DNA from: Lacrimispora sinapis | GTDB taxonomy: Bacteria > Bacillota > Clostridia > Lachnospirales > Lachnospiraceae | Length of the DNA stretch: 64,000 nt | Direction of reading: 5' to 3' | Assembly (NCBI RefSeq): GCF_043633585.1 | Contig: NZ_CP141832.1 | Location: 2,170,001 to 2,234,000 of the forward strand | Shown: piece after piece, positions 35,079-44,189 of the stretch | Layout of the letters: the number at the start of each line of letters is the position of its first letter | Numbering within the stretch: the stretch's first letter is position 1 | Notes under the pieces: generated by a model | Told to the model about the DNA's origin: nothing | Seen by the model: the letters and a program-made list of their open reading frames with translations, nothing else | The model's database searches: none | Program-made: the position numbers and the translations under genes

Positions 35079-36847
35079 GACCTTTCGTCCTTTTCTAACC
35101 CAGAGCCATAAGGAATCGCCGGCAGGTGAATGGTGATTGTGGTTCCTTCATCCGGCTCTGAAACAATTGTAAGCCCGTAGGCAGCTCCAAAATATAGTTT
35201 GATCCGTTCATTGACATTCTTAACTCCGATCCCGGAGCCTTTCTTTGACGTGCTGGAAACCTGATCGGAAAATAAGCCTGCCACCTGTTCTGATGTCATG
35301 CCAAGTCCGTTATCGGTTACGGTCAAATATAAGTTATCTTCTTTTTGGAATACGTTTAAAAGAATTTCCCCGTCACCATCCATGAATTCCATTCCATGAT
35401 AGATCGCATTTTCCACAAGCGGCTGGAGCACCAGCTTTAAACTTGTCAGTTCCATACATGACTCTTCGGCATGGATCTCGTAGGAAAACTTGTTTTTAAA
35501 ACGCATATGCTGGATCATTAAATAATTTCTGACGTGTTCCAGTTCATCCCGCACGGTGATGACGCTTTTTCCTTTGCTTAAGCTGATCCGGAAGAAACGG
35601 GCCAGAGCAGTTACTGCCTTTACAGCTTCTGCTTTTTGTTCGTTTTCGATCATCCAGACTATGATGTCAAGGGTATTATATAAGAAATGAGGATTGATCT
35701 GAGACTGGAGTGTGTCGAATTCCTGCTTTCGTTTGGCCTCGTGCTCCGCTACGATGTCATCCATGAGAACACGGATCTGCTTTGCCATATTTTTAATGGA
35801 ATTCCCAAGATGCTGGATCTCATAAGATCCTCCGATGGAAACAGGAGTCTCTAAATTGCCTTCTTCCAGAATTCCTACGGATTTTTCTAGCTCCTTGATC
35901 GGATTTGTGATGCGCGATGAGATGTAAGAGTTGATCAGGGCAAGAACGGATAAAATCAAAGTGATAAGAAATACAATAAACAGCCTGGTTTTAATCGAAT
36001 TTAAGGAAATCACATTTTTCGGTGTTACACCCACCACCTTCCAGCCGGTGTAGCCGATGGATTTAACCGTAATGATCCTTTGTTTTCCTTCAAATTCTTC
36101 CCGGTGGGTCCCGTCCTTATAGCCGGCGGCTGTCATGTTGTTCTCCTGCAACCGTCCTGAATCGATCAGCTGGAGCTTGGGATGATAGAGAATCTCTCCT
36201 TCATTGCTGATCAGATAGACATAACCGCCCTTTGCCGTCGTCACGCCGTCAAAGAGATGTTCCAGGCTGGAGTAGCTCAAATCCACAAGAAGGACGCCCT
36301 GGGTGGTTGAGGTCCCTTCGGTCAGCTCGATGGCTCTTGATAAGGATACCACCCAACGGTACTGGTTTTCATTGTTATCAAAAATATACTGGACATGAGG
36401 ATAAGAAAAATGCTGGTTCTCTGTTTTTTCCAGGGCATTTTTAAACCAGCTTTCCTCTGTCACCGGAAGGCCGGTCTTTAATCTGGCGGCAGGTACGGTT
36501 TCCACCATGGTACCGGACTGGGTAAAGAGGGCAATGTTATCCACATTATCCTTGTTGTTGTCATATAAAAGGGTAATCTCGTTATTGATGGATTCCGAGG
36601 AAAGGTCTGCATTCTTTACGGCACCGTAATATAAGGAATCCGACAGCTTCATGACGGTACGGAGATAGGACTCCACAGACCTCGCCACCTGATTGATCAA
36701 ACTCTGGTTTTCTGCCATGACCATTTCTGAAACCTGGCTGCTAAGCCGCTGATACAACGAAAATGTAATCAGCAGGCTGGCGGCAAGTGCGGTCACGGTA
36801 AAATATACAAATATGGTATAACGAATGCTGATATTCTTCTTTTCCAT
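35075..36847 (-). CDS. Sensor histidine kinase, YesM/LytS type
   Basis: A 590-residue kinase. TM1 is at about 10-30 and TM2 at about 288-307, enclosing a dCache-like extracellular sensor; a HAMP linker follows (ISSRITNPIKELEKSVGIL). The phosphoacceptor histidine is in QSQINPHFLYNTLD (about residue 387). ATP-binding boxes are LQPLVENAIYHG, DNGLGM and GSGIGVKNVNERI. It starts at the response-regulator stop (TAATG). With two anchored binding proteins downstream it probably senses a sugar indirectly. Confidence 0.95.
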   Translation of the reverse strand: MEKKNISIRYTIFVYFTVTALAASLLITFSLYQRLSSQVSEMVMAENQSLINQVARSVESYLRTVMKLSDSLYYGAVKNADLSSESINNEITLLYDNNKDNVDNIALFTQSGTMVETVPAARLKTGLPVTEESWFKNALEKTENQHFSYPHVQYIFDNNENQYRWVVSLSRAIELTEGTSTTQGVLLVDLSYSSLEHLFDGVTTAKGGYVYLISNEGEILYHPKLQLIDSGRLQENNMTAAGYKDGTHREEFEGKQRIITVKSIGYTGWKVVGVTPKNVISLNSIKTRLFIVFLITLILSVLALINSYISSRITNPIKELEKSVGILEEGNLETPVSIGGSYEIQHLGNSIKNMAKQIRVLMDDIVAEHEAKRKQEFDTLQSQINPHFLYNTLDIIVWMIENEQKAEAVKAVTALARFFRISLSKGKSVITVRDELEHVRNYLMIQHMRFKNKFSYEIHAEESCMELTSLKLVLQPLVENAIYHGMEFMDGDGEILLNVFQKEDNLYLTVTDNGLGMTSEQVAGLFSDQVSSTSKKGSGIGVKNVNERIKLYFGAAYGLTIVSEPDEGTTITIHLPAIPYGSGLEKDERS

Positions 36848-38463
36848 TACCTGGCTCCACGAAATCTGGTCGGTGAAACACCGAACTTTTTCTTAAAGAC
36901 ATAACTGAAATAGTTTTGTTCCTGATACCCTACCTTGGCCGCAATGATGTAGGTTTTATCGTCGGTCTTTTTCAGCAGCTCCACTGCCTTGTTAAGCCGC
37001 AGATCGGTTAAATAGGCAATATAGGTCTGTCCGGTCTCTTTTTTAAACATGGTGGAAAAGTAGGCCGGACTCATGTGAAGATGGCGGCATATCATCTCCA
37101 CCGAAAGGTCGGGATTCTGGTAGTGGTCCATAATATACTGCTTGGCCTCATATATCACCTGACGGGTGGTCATATCCCGCTCCTGGTTGATCTTATGATT
37201 CATCTTTCGGGCAATTTTTAACAGCCACTGTCCAAATTCTTCCATCTTTTTCAGTTTATCAAAGACCTCCATATACTCCAGTTCACCGCCCATGAAATCC
37301 TCCATGGCAAGATCATACTGCTGCATCAGCTGAATGATGCTGTTCAAAACTCCGATCCTATAGACCTGCTGCTGGCGGTGATGGACTTTGGCGGTTTTCA
37401 TTTTTTCAATGATGCTTTTCACTGATGCCTCAATCTTTTCTTCCGGACCGAATTTAATGGCAGAGATCAGCTCGGCTTCCGTTACACTGTCAAATTCCAG
37501 CTTTCCTGCTGCTGCCGGCTCCATATCATTAATGTAAATGGTGCTTCCGATGCCCGCAATGGCTTTGTAGCCAAGTGCATCAACGGCGGACTGATAGGCT
37601 CTTAGGACCCCGGATAATTCCTCACAGCTGTGTCCGATCCCGATGGTAACAGGCACCTTTAAGATTCGTTTTGTTTCCTTGCAGATATCTCCCAGCACGT
37701 CGATCAGCCCTGTAATGGAGTTGTCCTCATCAAGGGCTGCGATCACCACCATATCTGCCTCGGAGGCGGACTGAAAAAGAGCGAAGCGGGAATATCCTTC
37801 CAGCTTTTCTCTTACAATCTGCATGACAGAAATGGGGATAAGTTCTTCTTCGTTATGGAGAGACAAAGGTTCCCCCACCTCTTCTTTTTCCACATCAATG
37901 GCCCCGATCACCCATTTTTTTGCTCCGAGAATCGGAATATCATACTCCTTTAGCTTCTGCTCCACCAGTTCTTTGTGTAATTTTTTGTGAACCATATCAT
38001 TGAAAAACTGTTCCCGGATAATGGGCAGGCTGTTCCGGTACTTTTCTCTTAAACGGCTTAAATTTCTTTTCTCCTCGATTTCTAAGTCCAGGTTGCTCTT
38101 GATCCGTTTTAAGATAGAGGTCAGTTCCTCCACATTGACCGGTTTTAAGATGTATTCCGTCACATTCAGCTTTATGGCCCGCTGGGCATATTCAAAATCA
38201 TCGTAGCCGGAGAATATGACCACCTTCATGGAAGGATACCGCTGTCTAACCTTTTCCGCAAGGGCAAGGCCGTCCATGTAAGGCATCCGGATATCGGTCA
38301 GAACCACATCCGGCTCCAGCATCTCAATTTTTTCCATGGCATCTTCCCCATTTTCCGCATCCCCCACCATCCGGAAACCGGCTGCCTGCCATTCAATCTT
38401 CTTTATGATACTTTTCCGTACTTCTTCTTCGTCATCAACTAAAATTATGCTGTATAATTCCAT
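36847..38463 (-). CDS. Response regulator, YesN type, with AraC-like DNA-binding domain
   Basis: A 538-residue regulator. The receiver domain has the acidic pair LVDDEEE, phosphoacceptor aspartate 57 (VVLTDIRMPYMDG), the conserved serine in VIFSGYDDF and lysine in YILKPV. A long middle region follows. The C-terminal 100 residues have two AraC helix-turn-helix units: LSVEMICRHLHMSPAYFSTMFK and KTYIIAAKVGYQEQNYFSYVFK. It starts 31 bases after the cbiC stop, with GAGGGG as ribosome-binding site and no terminator between. Probable target: mglBAC (inferred). Confidence 0.95.
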   Translation of the reverse strand: MELYSIILVDDEEEVRKSIIKKIEWQAAGFRMVGDAENGEDAMEKIEMLEPDVVLTDIRMPYMDGLALAEKVRQRYPSMKVVIFSGYDDFEYAQRAIKLNVTEYILKPVNVEELTSILKRIKSNLDLEIEEKRNLSRLREKYRNSLPIIREQFFNDMVHKKLHKELVEQKLKEYDIPILGAKKWVIGAIDVEKEEVGEPLSLHNEEELIPISVMQIVREKLEGYSRFALFQSASEADMVVIAALDEDNSITGLIDVLGDICKETKRILKVPVTIGIGHSCEELSGVLRAYQSAVDALGYKAIAGIGSTIYINDMEPAAAGKLEFDSVTEAELISAIKFGPEEKIEASVKSIIEKMKTAKVHHRQQQVYRIGVLNSIIQLMQQYDLAMEDFMGGELEYMEVFDKLKKMEEFGQWLLKIARKMNHKINQERDMTTRQVIYEAKQYIMDHYQNPDLSVEMICRHLHMSPAYFSTMFKKETGQTYIAYLTDLRLNKAVELLKKTDDKTYIIAAKVGYQEQNYFSYVFKKKFGVSPTRFRGAR

Positions 38464-38494
38464 GGTGTTCTACCCCTCATAAGAAACCTGTTTT

Positions 38495-39130
38495 TTATTT
38501 TACCTGATACAGCAGTGCGTTCACGATGGCCGCCGCCACATTGCTTCCGCCCTTTCTCCCTTTTGCAACAATATAGGGAATGCCGGAAAGCGACATGATC
38601 ATCTCTTTTGACTGAACCACATTGACAAAGCCAACCGGTACTCCGATGATCAGTCTTGGGTGGATTTTACCTTCCTGTATCAGCTCATATAACCGGACCA
38701 GGGCTGTGGGCGCATTCCCCACCGCAAAAATACAGTCTCCGGAAAGCCTGGAGGCCTTGTCCATACTGGCACAGGCACGGGTCGTATCATGGGCTTTGGC
38801 ATATTCTGCCACGTCTTCGTCCGCCATAAAGCAATCCACCGTGCAGTTCAGCTTTTTTAAAGCCGCTTTATTGATTCCGGCTTTCCCCATGTTGGTATCT
38901 GTAATGATCTGAATGCCTTCTTTTAACGCTTCCAGCCCTTTTGTTACTGCGTGGGGGGAAAAAATCAGATTCTTAGCATATTCAAAATCCGCAGTGGTGT
39001 GTATGACACGTTTGATCACCAGTTCATTCTCCGGGTCCAGTGTTTTTTCTCCCAGTTCCTGGGTGATCAGTTCAAAGCTGCGTTTTTCTATTTCCTCGGG
39101 GAGCACCCGTTCCAGTTCGTAATGTTTCAT
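38495..39130 (-). CDS. cbiC: Cobalt-precorrin-8 methylmutase
   Basis: A 211-residue enzyme that moves a methyl group from C-11 to C-12 to give cobyrinate. The catalytic histidine lies in VIKRVIHTTADFEYAKNL. Other family segments are ITDTNMGKAGIN, FAVGNAPTALVRL and IIGVPVGFVNVVQSK. Start ATG at 39130 follows GGAGGAAC; the earlier ATG in frame contains that site. It is the last cobalamin gene of block B. Confidence 0.95.
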   Translation of the reverse strand: MKHYELERVLPEEIEKRSFELITQELGEKTLDPENELVIKRVIHTTADFEYAKNLIFSPHAVTKGLEALKEGIQIITDTNMGKAGINKAALKKLNCTVDCFMADEDVAEYAKAHDTTRACASMDKASRLSGDCIFAVGNAPTALVRLYELIQEGKIHPRLIIGVPVGFVNVVQSKEMIMSLSGIPYIVAKGRKGGSNVAAAIVNALLYQVK

Positions 39131-39154
39131 TTGTTCCTCCATCTTTTTTTCGGT

Positions 39155-40672
39155 TTATGATAACCCCATAATCTGGTAAATCTTCTTCATGTCAATATTT
39201 TCACGAAGATATCCTGCCAGCCGTTCGTACTGTTCTTCCTTATATTCCTGGTAGGAGATCCTGTCTTTTAAGGAATCTGAAAGTCCCTTTCCTCTCATCA
39301 AAGCCTTAACAATGGTTTCCGCAATTCGTTCCTTATCGAAAAAACCATGGATATAAGTCCCGTAAACGTTCTCTTTCTGACAGCCCTCCATCTTTGCCAA
39401 GCGGGAACCGGACTGACTCTCCGTTACATAAGTCAATGGCGGAACAGACCGGGCCGTTTCTCCCATATGGATCTCATATCCCTCCACCTCCAGGCCGGAA
39501 AGCTCCGAAAAGATTCCTTCTACCTTGGCAAGAGTCCCTTTCACTCTGGTCCTGGTCTTTTCTTTTCCAAACACCGTTCGGATGGGCAGTAATCCCATTC
39601 CTTTTACCTGCGAAGAAACGGTTGTCTCCACTCCGTAAGGATCTGCCAGGCTTTCTCCCAGCATTTGGAAGCCTCCGCAGACACCGAAAACAGGAACCCC
39701 TTCAGCATTTTTTTTGCATATGGCCGCCTCCAGACCGTTCTGCCGGATGACGAGCAAATCTTCAATGGTATTTTTGCTTCCAGGCAGAATGATCATGTCA
39801 GGACTTCCAAGATCCTGCAGACGGTCAACAAAACGAAGCTGTACCTGGGGTATGGAAGAAAACACCTGGAAATCCGTAAAATTGGATATTCTGGGAAACC
39901 GGACCACCGCAATATCAACTGCGGTATATTCGGTTTTTTCCGTGCCTGTCAAATGGTCCCCAAGGCTGTCCTCATCCTCTAAATCCACCTTCATATAAGG
40001 GATCACCCCAGCCACCGGAATGTGCAGTTTTTCTTCAATCATGGAAAGTCCTGGATCTAAAATGGTTTTGTCTCCCCGGAATTTATTGACGATCAATCCG
40101 GCAATCCTCTGGCGTTCCTTCTCTTCCAGCAGCATGACCGTTCCGTACAGCTGGGCAAACACACCGCCCCGGTCAATATCTCCCACCAGAAGGACCGGGG
40201 AATCCGCCATCTCCGCCATTCCCATATTGACAATATCGTCCTGTTTTAAATTGATCTCCGCAGGACTTCCGGCTCCTTCTATCACAATAATATCATACTC
40301 TTTTGAAAGCTTGTCAAATGCTTTTTGGATCTCCGGGATCAGTTTTTTCTTGTATGCAAAATACTCTCTCGCCGGCATGTTGCCGATGGAAATTCCATTA
40401 ACAATGACCTGGGACCCAATATCATTGGTGGGCTTTAAAAGAATGGGATTCATGGCTGCGTCCGGCTTTATGCCGGCGGCCTCTGCCTGTACCACCTGGG
40501 CACGCCCCATCTCCAGACCTTCCTCCGTAATAAAAGAGTTAAGGGCCATATTCTGAGACTTAAACGGAGCCACACGATATCCGTCCTGTTTGAAAATCCG
40601 GCATAAGCCTGCCGCGATCAGACTCTTTCCTGCATTGGACATGGTCCCCTGTATCATGATGGTTTTCGCCAT
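39155..40672 (-). CDS. cobQ: Cobyric acid synthase
   Basis: A 505-residue glutamine-dependent amidase that amidates the b, d, e and g side chains of the corrin ring. The N-terminal ATPase starts MIQGTMSNAGKSLIAAGLCR and has FKSQNMALNS. The C-terminal glutamine amidotransferase has its nucleophile in VFGVCGGFQMLG and the histidine in YGTYIHGFFD. Length is typical of CobQ/CbiP. It lies 4 bases after cobD and 24 before cbiC. Confidence 0.97.
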   Translation of the reverse strand: MAKTIMIQGTMSNAGKSLIAAGLCRIFKQDGYRVAPFKSQNMALNSFITEEGLEMGRAQVVQAEAAGIKPDAAMNPILLKPTNDIGSQVIVNGISIGNMPAREYFAYKKKLIPEIQKAFDKLSKEYDIIVIEGAGSPAEINLKQDDIVNMGMAEMADSPVLLVGDIDRGGVFAQLYGTVMLLEEKERQRIAGLIVNKFRGDKTILDPGLSMIEEKLHIPVAGVIPYMKVDLEDEDSLGDHLTGTEKTEYTAVDIAVVRFPRISNFTDFQVFSSIPQVQLRFVDRLQDLGSPDMIILPGSKNTIEDLLVIRQNGLEAAICKKNAEGVPVFGVCGGFQMLGESLADPYGVETTVSSQVKGMGLLPIRTVFGKEKTRTRVKGTLAKVEGIFSELSGLEVEGYEIHMGETARSVPPLTYVTESQSGSRLAKMEGCQKENVYGTYIHGFFDKERIAETIVKALMRGKGLSDSLKDRISYQEYKEEQYERLAGYLRENIDMKKIYQIMGLS

Positions 40673-40676
40673 TTTC

Positions 40677-41765
40677 TTATTTCCTTTCTGTCAAGATGGA
40701 TTTTAACACAGAAAGAAATGCTTCGTTTTCTTCCCTCTGCTTCACGCAAATCCTGTAAAAGGTGCCGTCAAGTCCCCGGTAATTGGCACAGGAACGGATC
40801 AAGACCTTTTTTACCAGGAGCTGGCGGTACAGCAGCTTCTCTTCCTGTAGTGCTTCCGTTCTCAAATCCTTGAAAAATATATAATTTGCCTTTGAATCAT
40901 ACACCCGAAAGCCAAGAGCCGTAAGGTTATCTTTTAAATATTCCCGTTCACAGGCAATGAGACTTCTTGCCGCTTCCACATATGCCGTTTCCTCAAGTGC
41001 CGCCTCTCCTGCGGCCTGGGCGATGGAGGACACACTCCAGGGCTGCCGGATCTGGTGGATTTTCTCTAAGACGGTGCTGTCCTTACAGATGCCGTACCCC
41101 AGACGGATTCCCGCCATGGCGTAAATTTTCGTAAATGCCTTTAACAGGAATACTTGTTCATGAGAACCCTTCCGGAGAAATTCAAGGGCCGAATGGCGGT
41201 GCGGGTCTTCCAAAAACTCATTGAAGCATTCATCCAGCACCAGAAAAATACGCTTCTCTCTGCAGTAATCAAGAAGAGGGTGCAGCTGCTCCTTTTTTAA
41301 GGCAAAGCCAGTCGGGTTATTGGGATTGCATAAAAATATCATCTGAAAGGAATGACTGCTTTCTTCTATCCAGGCAATCAGTTCCTGTTCCCTAAGGGCG
41401 AACTCCTCTTCTTCTTTTAATTCATAATAGGTAATGCCGCAGGAAACCGAACGAAGTGCCTGCTCGTACTCCAAAAATGACGGAGCAATCAATAGGGCTT
41501 CTTTGGGTCTGACCGCAGTAACCACCTGAAAAATCAAATCCGCCGCTCCATTTCCGCATATGATCGTTTCCATGGGGATTTCATGAAATTTAGCAAGCTT
41601 TCCTCTAAGGGAAGCCGACTGGCTGTCCGGGTAACAAAAGCACTGGTCTGCTGCCTGGCAAACCGCCCTGCGCACACCTGCCGGAACCCCCAGAGGGTTG
41701 ATGTTGGCTGAATAGTCCATTGTAACACTGTTGGTATAAATATCTCCACCGTGTTGATATTCCAT
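40677..41765 (-). CDS. cobD: L-threonine-O-3-phosphate decarboxylase-like aminotransferase
   Basis: A 362-residue PLP enzyme of aminotransferase fold I. It begins HGGDIY and has DYSANINPLGVP, typical of CobD. The PLP lysine is in LLKAFTKIYAMAGIRLGYG; other sites are CNPNNPTGFAL and VLDECFNEF. CobD makes (R)-1-amino-2-propanol phosphate, the nucleotide-loop linker that CbiB attaches. HisC-like activity is less likely given the position between cbiB and cobQ. Confidence 0.93.
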   Translation of the reverse strand: MEYQHGGDIYTNSVTMDYSANINPLGVPAGVRRAVCQAADQCFCYPDSQSASLRGKLAKFHEIPMETIICGNGAADLIFQVVTAVRPKEALLIAPSFLEYEQALRSVSCGITYYELKEEEEFALREQELIAWIEESSHSFQMIFLCNPNNPTGFALKKEQLHPLLDYCREKRIFLVLDECFNEFLEDPHRHSALEFLRKGSHEQVFLLKAFTKIYAMAGIRLGYGICKDSTVLEKIHQIRQPWSVSSIAQAAGEAALEETAYVEAARSLIACEREYLKDNLTALGFRVYDSKANYIFFKDLRTEALQEEKLLYRQLLVKKVLIRSCANYRGLDGTFYRICVKQREENEAFLSVLKSILTERK

Positions 41766-41792
41766 AGTTCTCTCCTGTTTTCATAGAATGCT

Positions 41793-42791
41793 TTAAGCGG
41801 TAAAAAAGAACAGTATGACTACCGGGATCAAAGCCAGAATATAGGTGACCGACATCAACGTATTGGCCCTTCGGATATCTTCATATGCTACGGGCCTTAC
41901 AGGATCTCCTATGGTAGGTTTTTCATACCGCTTTCCAAAGTAAAAGGCATCTCCGGCAAGCTGGATCTGCAATACGCCTGCACAAACCGCCTCTGTCTGG
42001 GCGGAATTGGGGCTTTTATGATTAAAATGGTCTCTTTGAAATATCTTTATGCCCATGGCTCCGCTGTATGGATTCTGACTGCCTTTTGTAAATCCATAAA
42101 AAAACTGGCATACATATCCGGCCAAGATCATAAGTCCGGCAGAAATCCTGGCTGGAATGAAATTGCAAAGATCATCAAGCCTGGCCGCCGCCCGTCCAAA
42201 CCATAAGTACCGGTCATTTTTATAGCCCACCATGGAATCCATGGTATTGACTGCTTTATAAAGATAAATTCCCATTCCACCGAAAAAAATCATGGAAAGC
42301 AAAGGAGCAATGATCCCATCTGACGTATTCTCCGCCACGGTTTCAATGGCCGCTTTGGCGATTCCCGTATCGGTCAGTGACTGGGTATCCCGGCCTACGA
42401 TCATGGATACTGCCTGTCTGGCCTCCTCCACATCGTTTTTTTCAAATCCATGAAATACCTTCATGCTTTCCATACGCAGTGACCTCCATGCCATCATCTG
42501 ACCGCACATAAGACTTTCTACGAGAAAACCTGCGTAAGGAGAAATGATCCACCCAACTGCCATGACCGTTCCCGATATAATTCCTGTAAGGAGAAGCACG
42601 AAAACCACCAGCCACCTGCCGGCTGCCAGTTCCCCCTTCTCCCCTTTTGGAAACCATTTTCTCAAAATCTTCTCTAAGCGGCTGATCAGGTTCCCGATTC
42701 CGCAGACGGGATGCCAAAGCCACCTGGGATCTCCCAGGCAAAAATCCAGGAAACAGCCGGTAAGGACTGCTAATAAATGTAGTCGTATCAT
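41793..42791 (-). CDS. cbiB: Adenosylcobinamide-phosphate synthase
   Basis: A 332-residue membrane protein that joins aminopropanol phosphate to adenosylcobyric acid. Segments include GCFLDFCLGDPRWLWHPVCG, AVSMIVGRDTQSL, AAIETVAENTSDGIIAPLLS and KAVNTMDSMVGYKNDRY, all typical of CbiB. The N-terminus and C-terminus are hydrophobic. Start ATG at 42791 is chosen because the longer frame would overlap the upstream short cobU-like gene. Confidence 0.95.
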   Translation of the reverse strand: MIRLHLLAVLTGCFLDFCLGDPRWLWHPVCGIGNLISRLEKILRKWFPKGEKGELAAGRWLVVFVLLLTGIISGTVMAVGWIISPYAGFLVESLMCGQMMAWRSLRMESMKVFHGFEKNDVEEARQAVSMIVGRDTQSLTDTGIAKAAIETVAENTSDGIIAPLLSMIFFGGMGIYLYKAVNTMDSMVGYKNDRYLWFGRAAARLDDLCNFIPARISAGLMILAGYVCQFFYGFTKGSQNPYSGAMGIKIFQRDHFNHKSPNSAQTEAVCAGVLQIQLAGDAFYFGKRYEKPTIGDPVRPVAYEDIRRANTLMSVTYILALIPVVILFFFTA

Positions 42792-42811
42792 TGATCCATT
42801 CCTTATGTATT

Positions 42812-43201
42812 CTATTTGATGCGGGAAGCAATGCCGCAGACCAGTCGGTAAACTTCTTCTGCTTTCTTCGCCAGTAAGACGGCCGACCTCCCAGACACTT
42901 CTCTCCACTCCCGGTCTTTCGGCTCCATGGGAACAATCCCGCAGCCCAGTTCATTGGAGATGATGATTGCATCTTTATTTTCCTTTTCTATGGAAGCAAT
43001 AAATTCTTCCACACTTTTCCCCTCTTTTAAAATCCGCCTGATATATTCATGAAAATCATGAATGATGGGCCTTTTTAAGGCAGCGTCAAAACGGTCTGTC
43101 CGTCCTTGTGCTACCTGCGCTGTCTGAATCCCGGCTTTTTCAGCCAGTTCTTTTGCAAAGGCCAGTTTCCCCTGCCAGGCTCCGCCAATAATCAGAATCA
43201 T
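42812..43201 (-). CDS. Short, degenerate CobU-like protein
   Basis: Only 129 residues against roughly 180 for CobU. The P-loop is GGAWQGKLAFA, with leucine where serine or threonine is normal. The histidine-rich RHR motif of the guanylyl site is absent. The C-terminal pattern IIISNELGCGIVPMEPKDRE and GRSAVLLAKKAEEVYRLVCGI is CobU-like. A complete CobU is encoded at 47359-47907. It may be a specialised or accessory partner rather than a classical kinase. It is intact, lies between cobS and cbiB with about 20-base gaps, and has an AAAGGAGTTCC site. Confidence 0.8.
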   Translation of the reverse strand: MILIIGGAWQGKLAFAKELAEKAGIQTAQVAQGRTDRFDAALKRPIIHDFHEYIRRILKEGKSVEEFIASIEKENKDAIIISNELGCGIVPMEPKDREWREVSGRSAVLLAKKAEEVYRLVCGIASRIK

Positions 43202-43223
43202 AGGAACTCCTTTCTATCATGTA

Positions 43224-44021
43224 CTATACAAAATGGGATACCCCCGCCAGGCCAGCCACCAGGGCCAGTTCACAGAGCTGAAGGAAATAACCGGCAAGAT
43301 CACCTGTAATTCCTCCAAATTCCCGTTTTGCCATGATGTAATAATATCCGTATACAAGAGCAGAGACCAAAAAGCTGACCCCTGCTGCAAGAAATCCGCC
43401 CAGATACCAGATCAGCATCACCGCCGCAAATGCATACATCAGCATAACCACTCCAACGGTGCGCTTATGGGAAGCATTGGAAAAGGAGGCAGCAAGTCCG
43501 CTTTTCTTTGCCTTGGGAAAGGTGACTACGGCCAGACCGCTCAGCGCCCGGGTCAGTATAAATATCATACAATAGGCCGGAAGCATCCCCGGCTTCAGTT
43601 CCCAAAAGGCCGTCACATAAAGGAGAAGGTAAACACCGCAGCCGATTATGGCAAAGGCACCTGTATGGGGGTCCTTTAATATCTCCAGTTTCTTTTCTGT
43701 TTCCATGTGAGAGGACCTTGCGTCGATCACATCGAGAAGTCCGTCCATATGGATTCCTCCCGTAATAAGAATCGGAAGGACCACCGGAAAGAGCTGTCCA
43801 AAAAATGGAAACCCCAGCCCAACACTGAACAAACGGACAGCCATCTGCAAAAGTCCGATGACGGCACCGATCAGAGGGAAAAAGCACATGGCGTATTTCA
43901 TCCGCTCCTTTGTCCATTCTACCTGGGGCATGGGGATGCGGGAATACATGGAGAACGCAATCACAAAGCTTCCCGGCAAATCTATTTTCCCTGTTGATTC
44001 ATCATGTTTCGGATCTTTCAT
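43224..44021 (-). CDS. cobS: Adenosylcobinamide-GDP ribazoletransferase (cobalamin synthase)
   Basis: A 265-residue integral membrane enzyme that attaches the lower ligand to adenosylcobinamide-GDP. Family motifs are FFPLIGAVIGLL, GGIHMDGLLDVIDA with the metal-binding aspartates, KLEILKDPHTGAFAIIGCG, and GGITGDLAGYFLQLCELALV. Start ATG at 44021 follows GGGAGAAG; the longer frame has no site. First gene of block B, about 40 bases after its promoter. Confidence 0.95.
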   Translation of the reverse strand: MKDPKHDESTGKIDLPGSFVIAFSMYSRIPMPQVEWTKERMKYAMCFFPLIGAVIGLLQMAVRLFSVGLGFPFFGQLFPVVLPILITGGIHMDGLLDVIDARSSHMETEKKLEILKDPHTGAFAIIGCGVYLLLYVTAFWELKPGMLPAYCMIFILTRALSGLAVVTFPKAKKSGLAASFSNASHKRTVGVVMLMYAFAAVMLIWYLGGFLAAGVSFLVSALVYGYYYIMAKREFGGITGDLAGYFLQLCELALVAGLAGVSHFV

Positions 44022-44068
44022 TGTCTTCTCCCTGTTTTTTTTCTGCCATAAAACAGCACTTTTCAAAT

Positions 44069-44097
44069 ATCATATCACAATCGGCAGAAAATGTCAT
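44069..44097 (-). promoter_or_regulatory. Sigma-A promoter of cobalamin block B
   Basis: On the minus strand ATGACA (44092-44097) and TATGAT (44069-44074) are 17 bases apart. The leader before cobS is about 40 bases, too short for a cobalamin riboswitch. Confidence 0.7.
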
Positions 44098-44105
44098 TTC
44101 CATTC

Positions 44106-44153
44106 AAAAAACAAAGACCCGCATCCCGAGAAAGGATACCGGCCTTGTCTTTA
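44106..44153 (-). terminator. Terminator of the hydrogenase-maturation unit
   Basis: An imperfect stem AAAGAC-GCCGG-ATCC with GGAT-CGG-GTCTTT, then GTTTTTTG on the minus strand, about 40 bases after the hydF stop and just upstream of the block B promoter. Confidence 0.65.
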
Positions 44154-44189
44154 TTGTCGATCCAAAACTACAGCTGCAGCATGTTACAG

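Noticed and set aside
42442..42972. 176-codon minus-strand frame overlapping cbiB and the short cobU-like gene
   Set aside because: Out of frame with both real genes, which together explain the sequence; no motif seen.
42812..43201. Short CobU-like gene as a frameshifted or truncated full-length CobU
   Set aside because: Both N- and C-terminal CobU patterns are in one frame with normal ribosome-binding site and stop; the middle is missing rather than shifted, so it is treated as an intact short paralogue.
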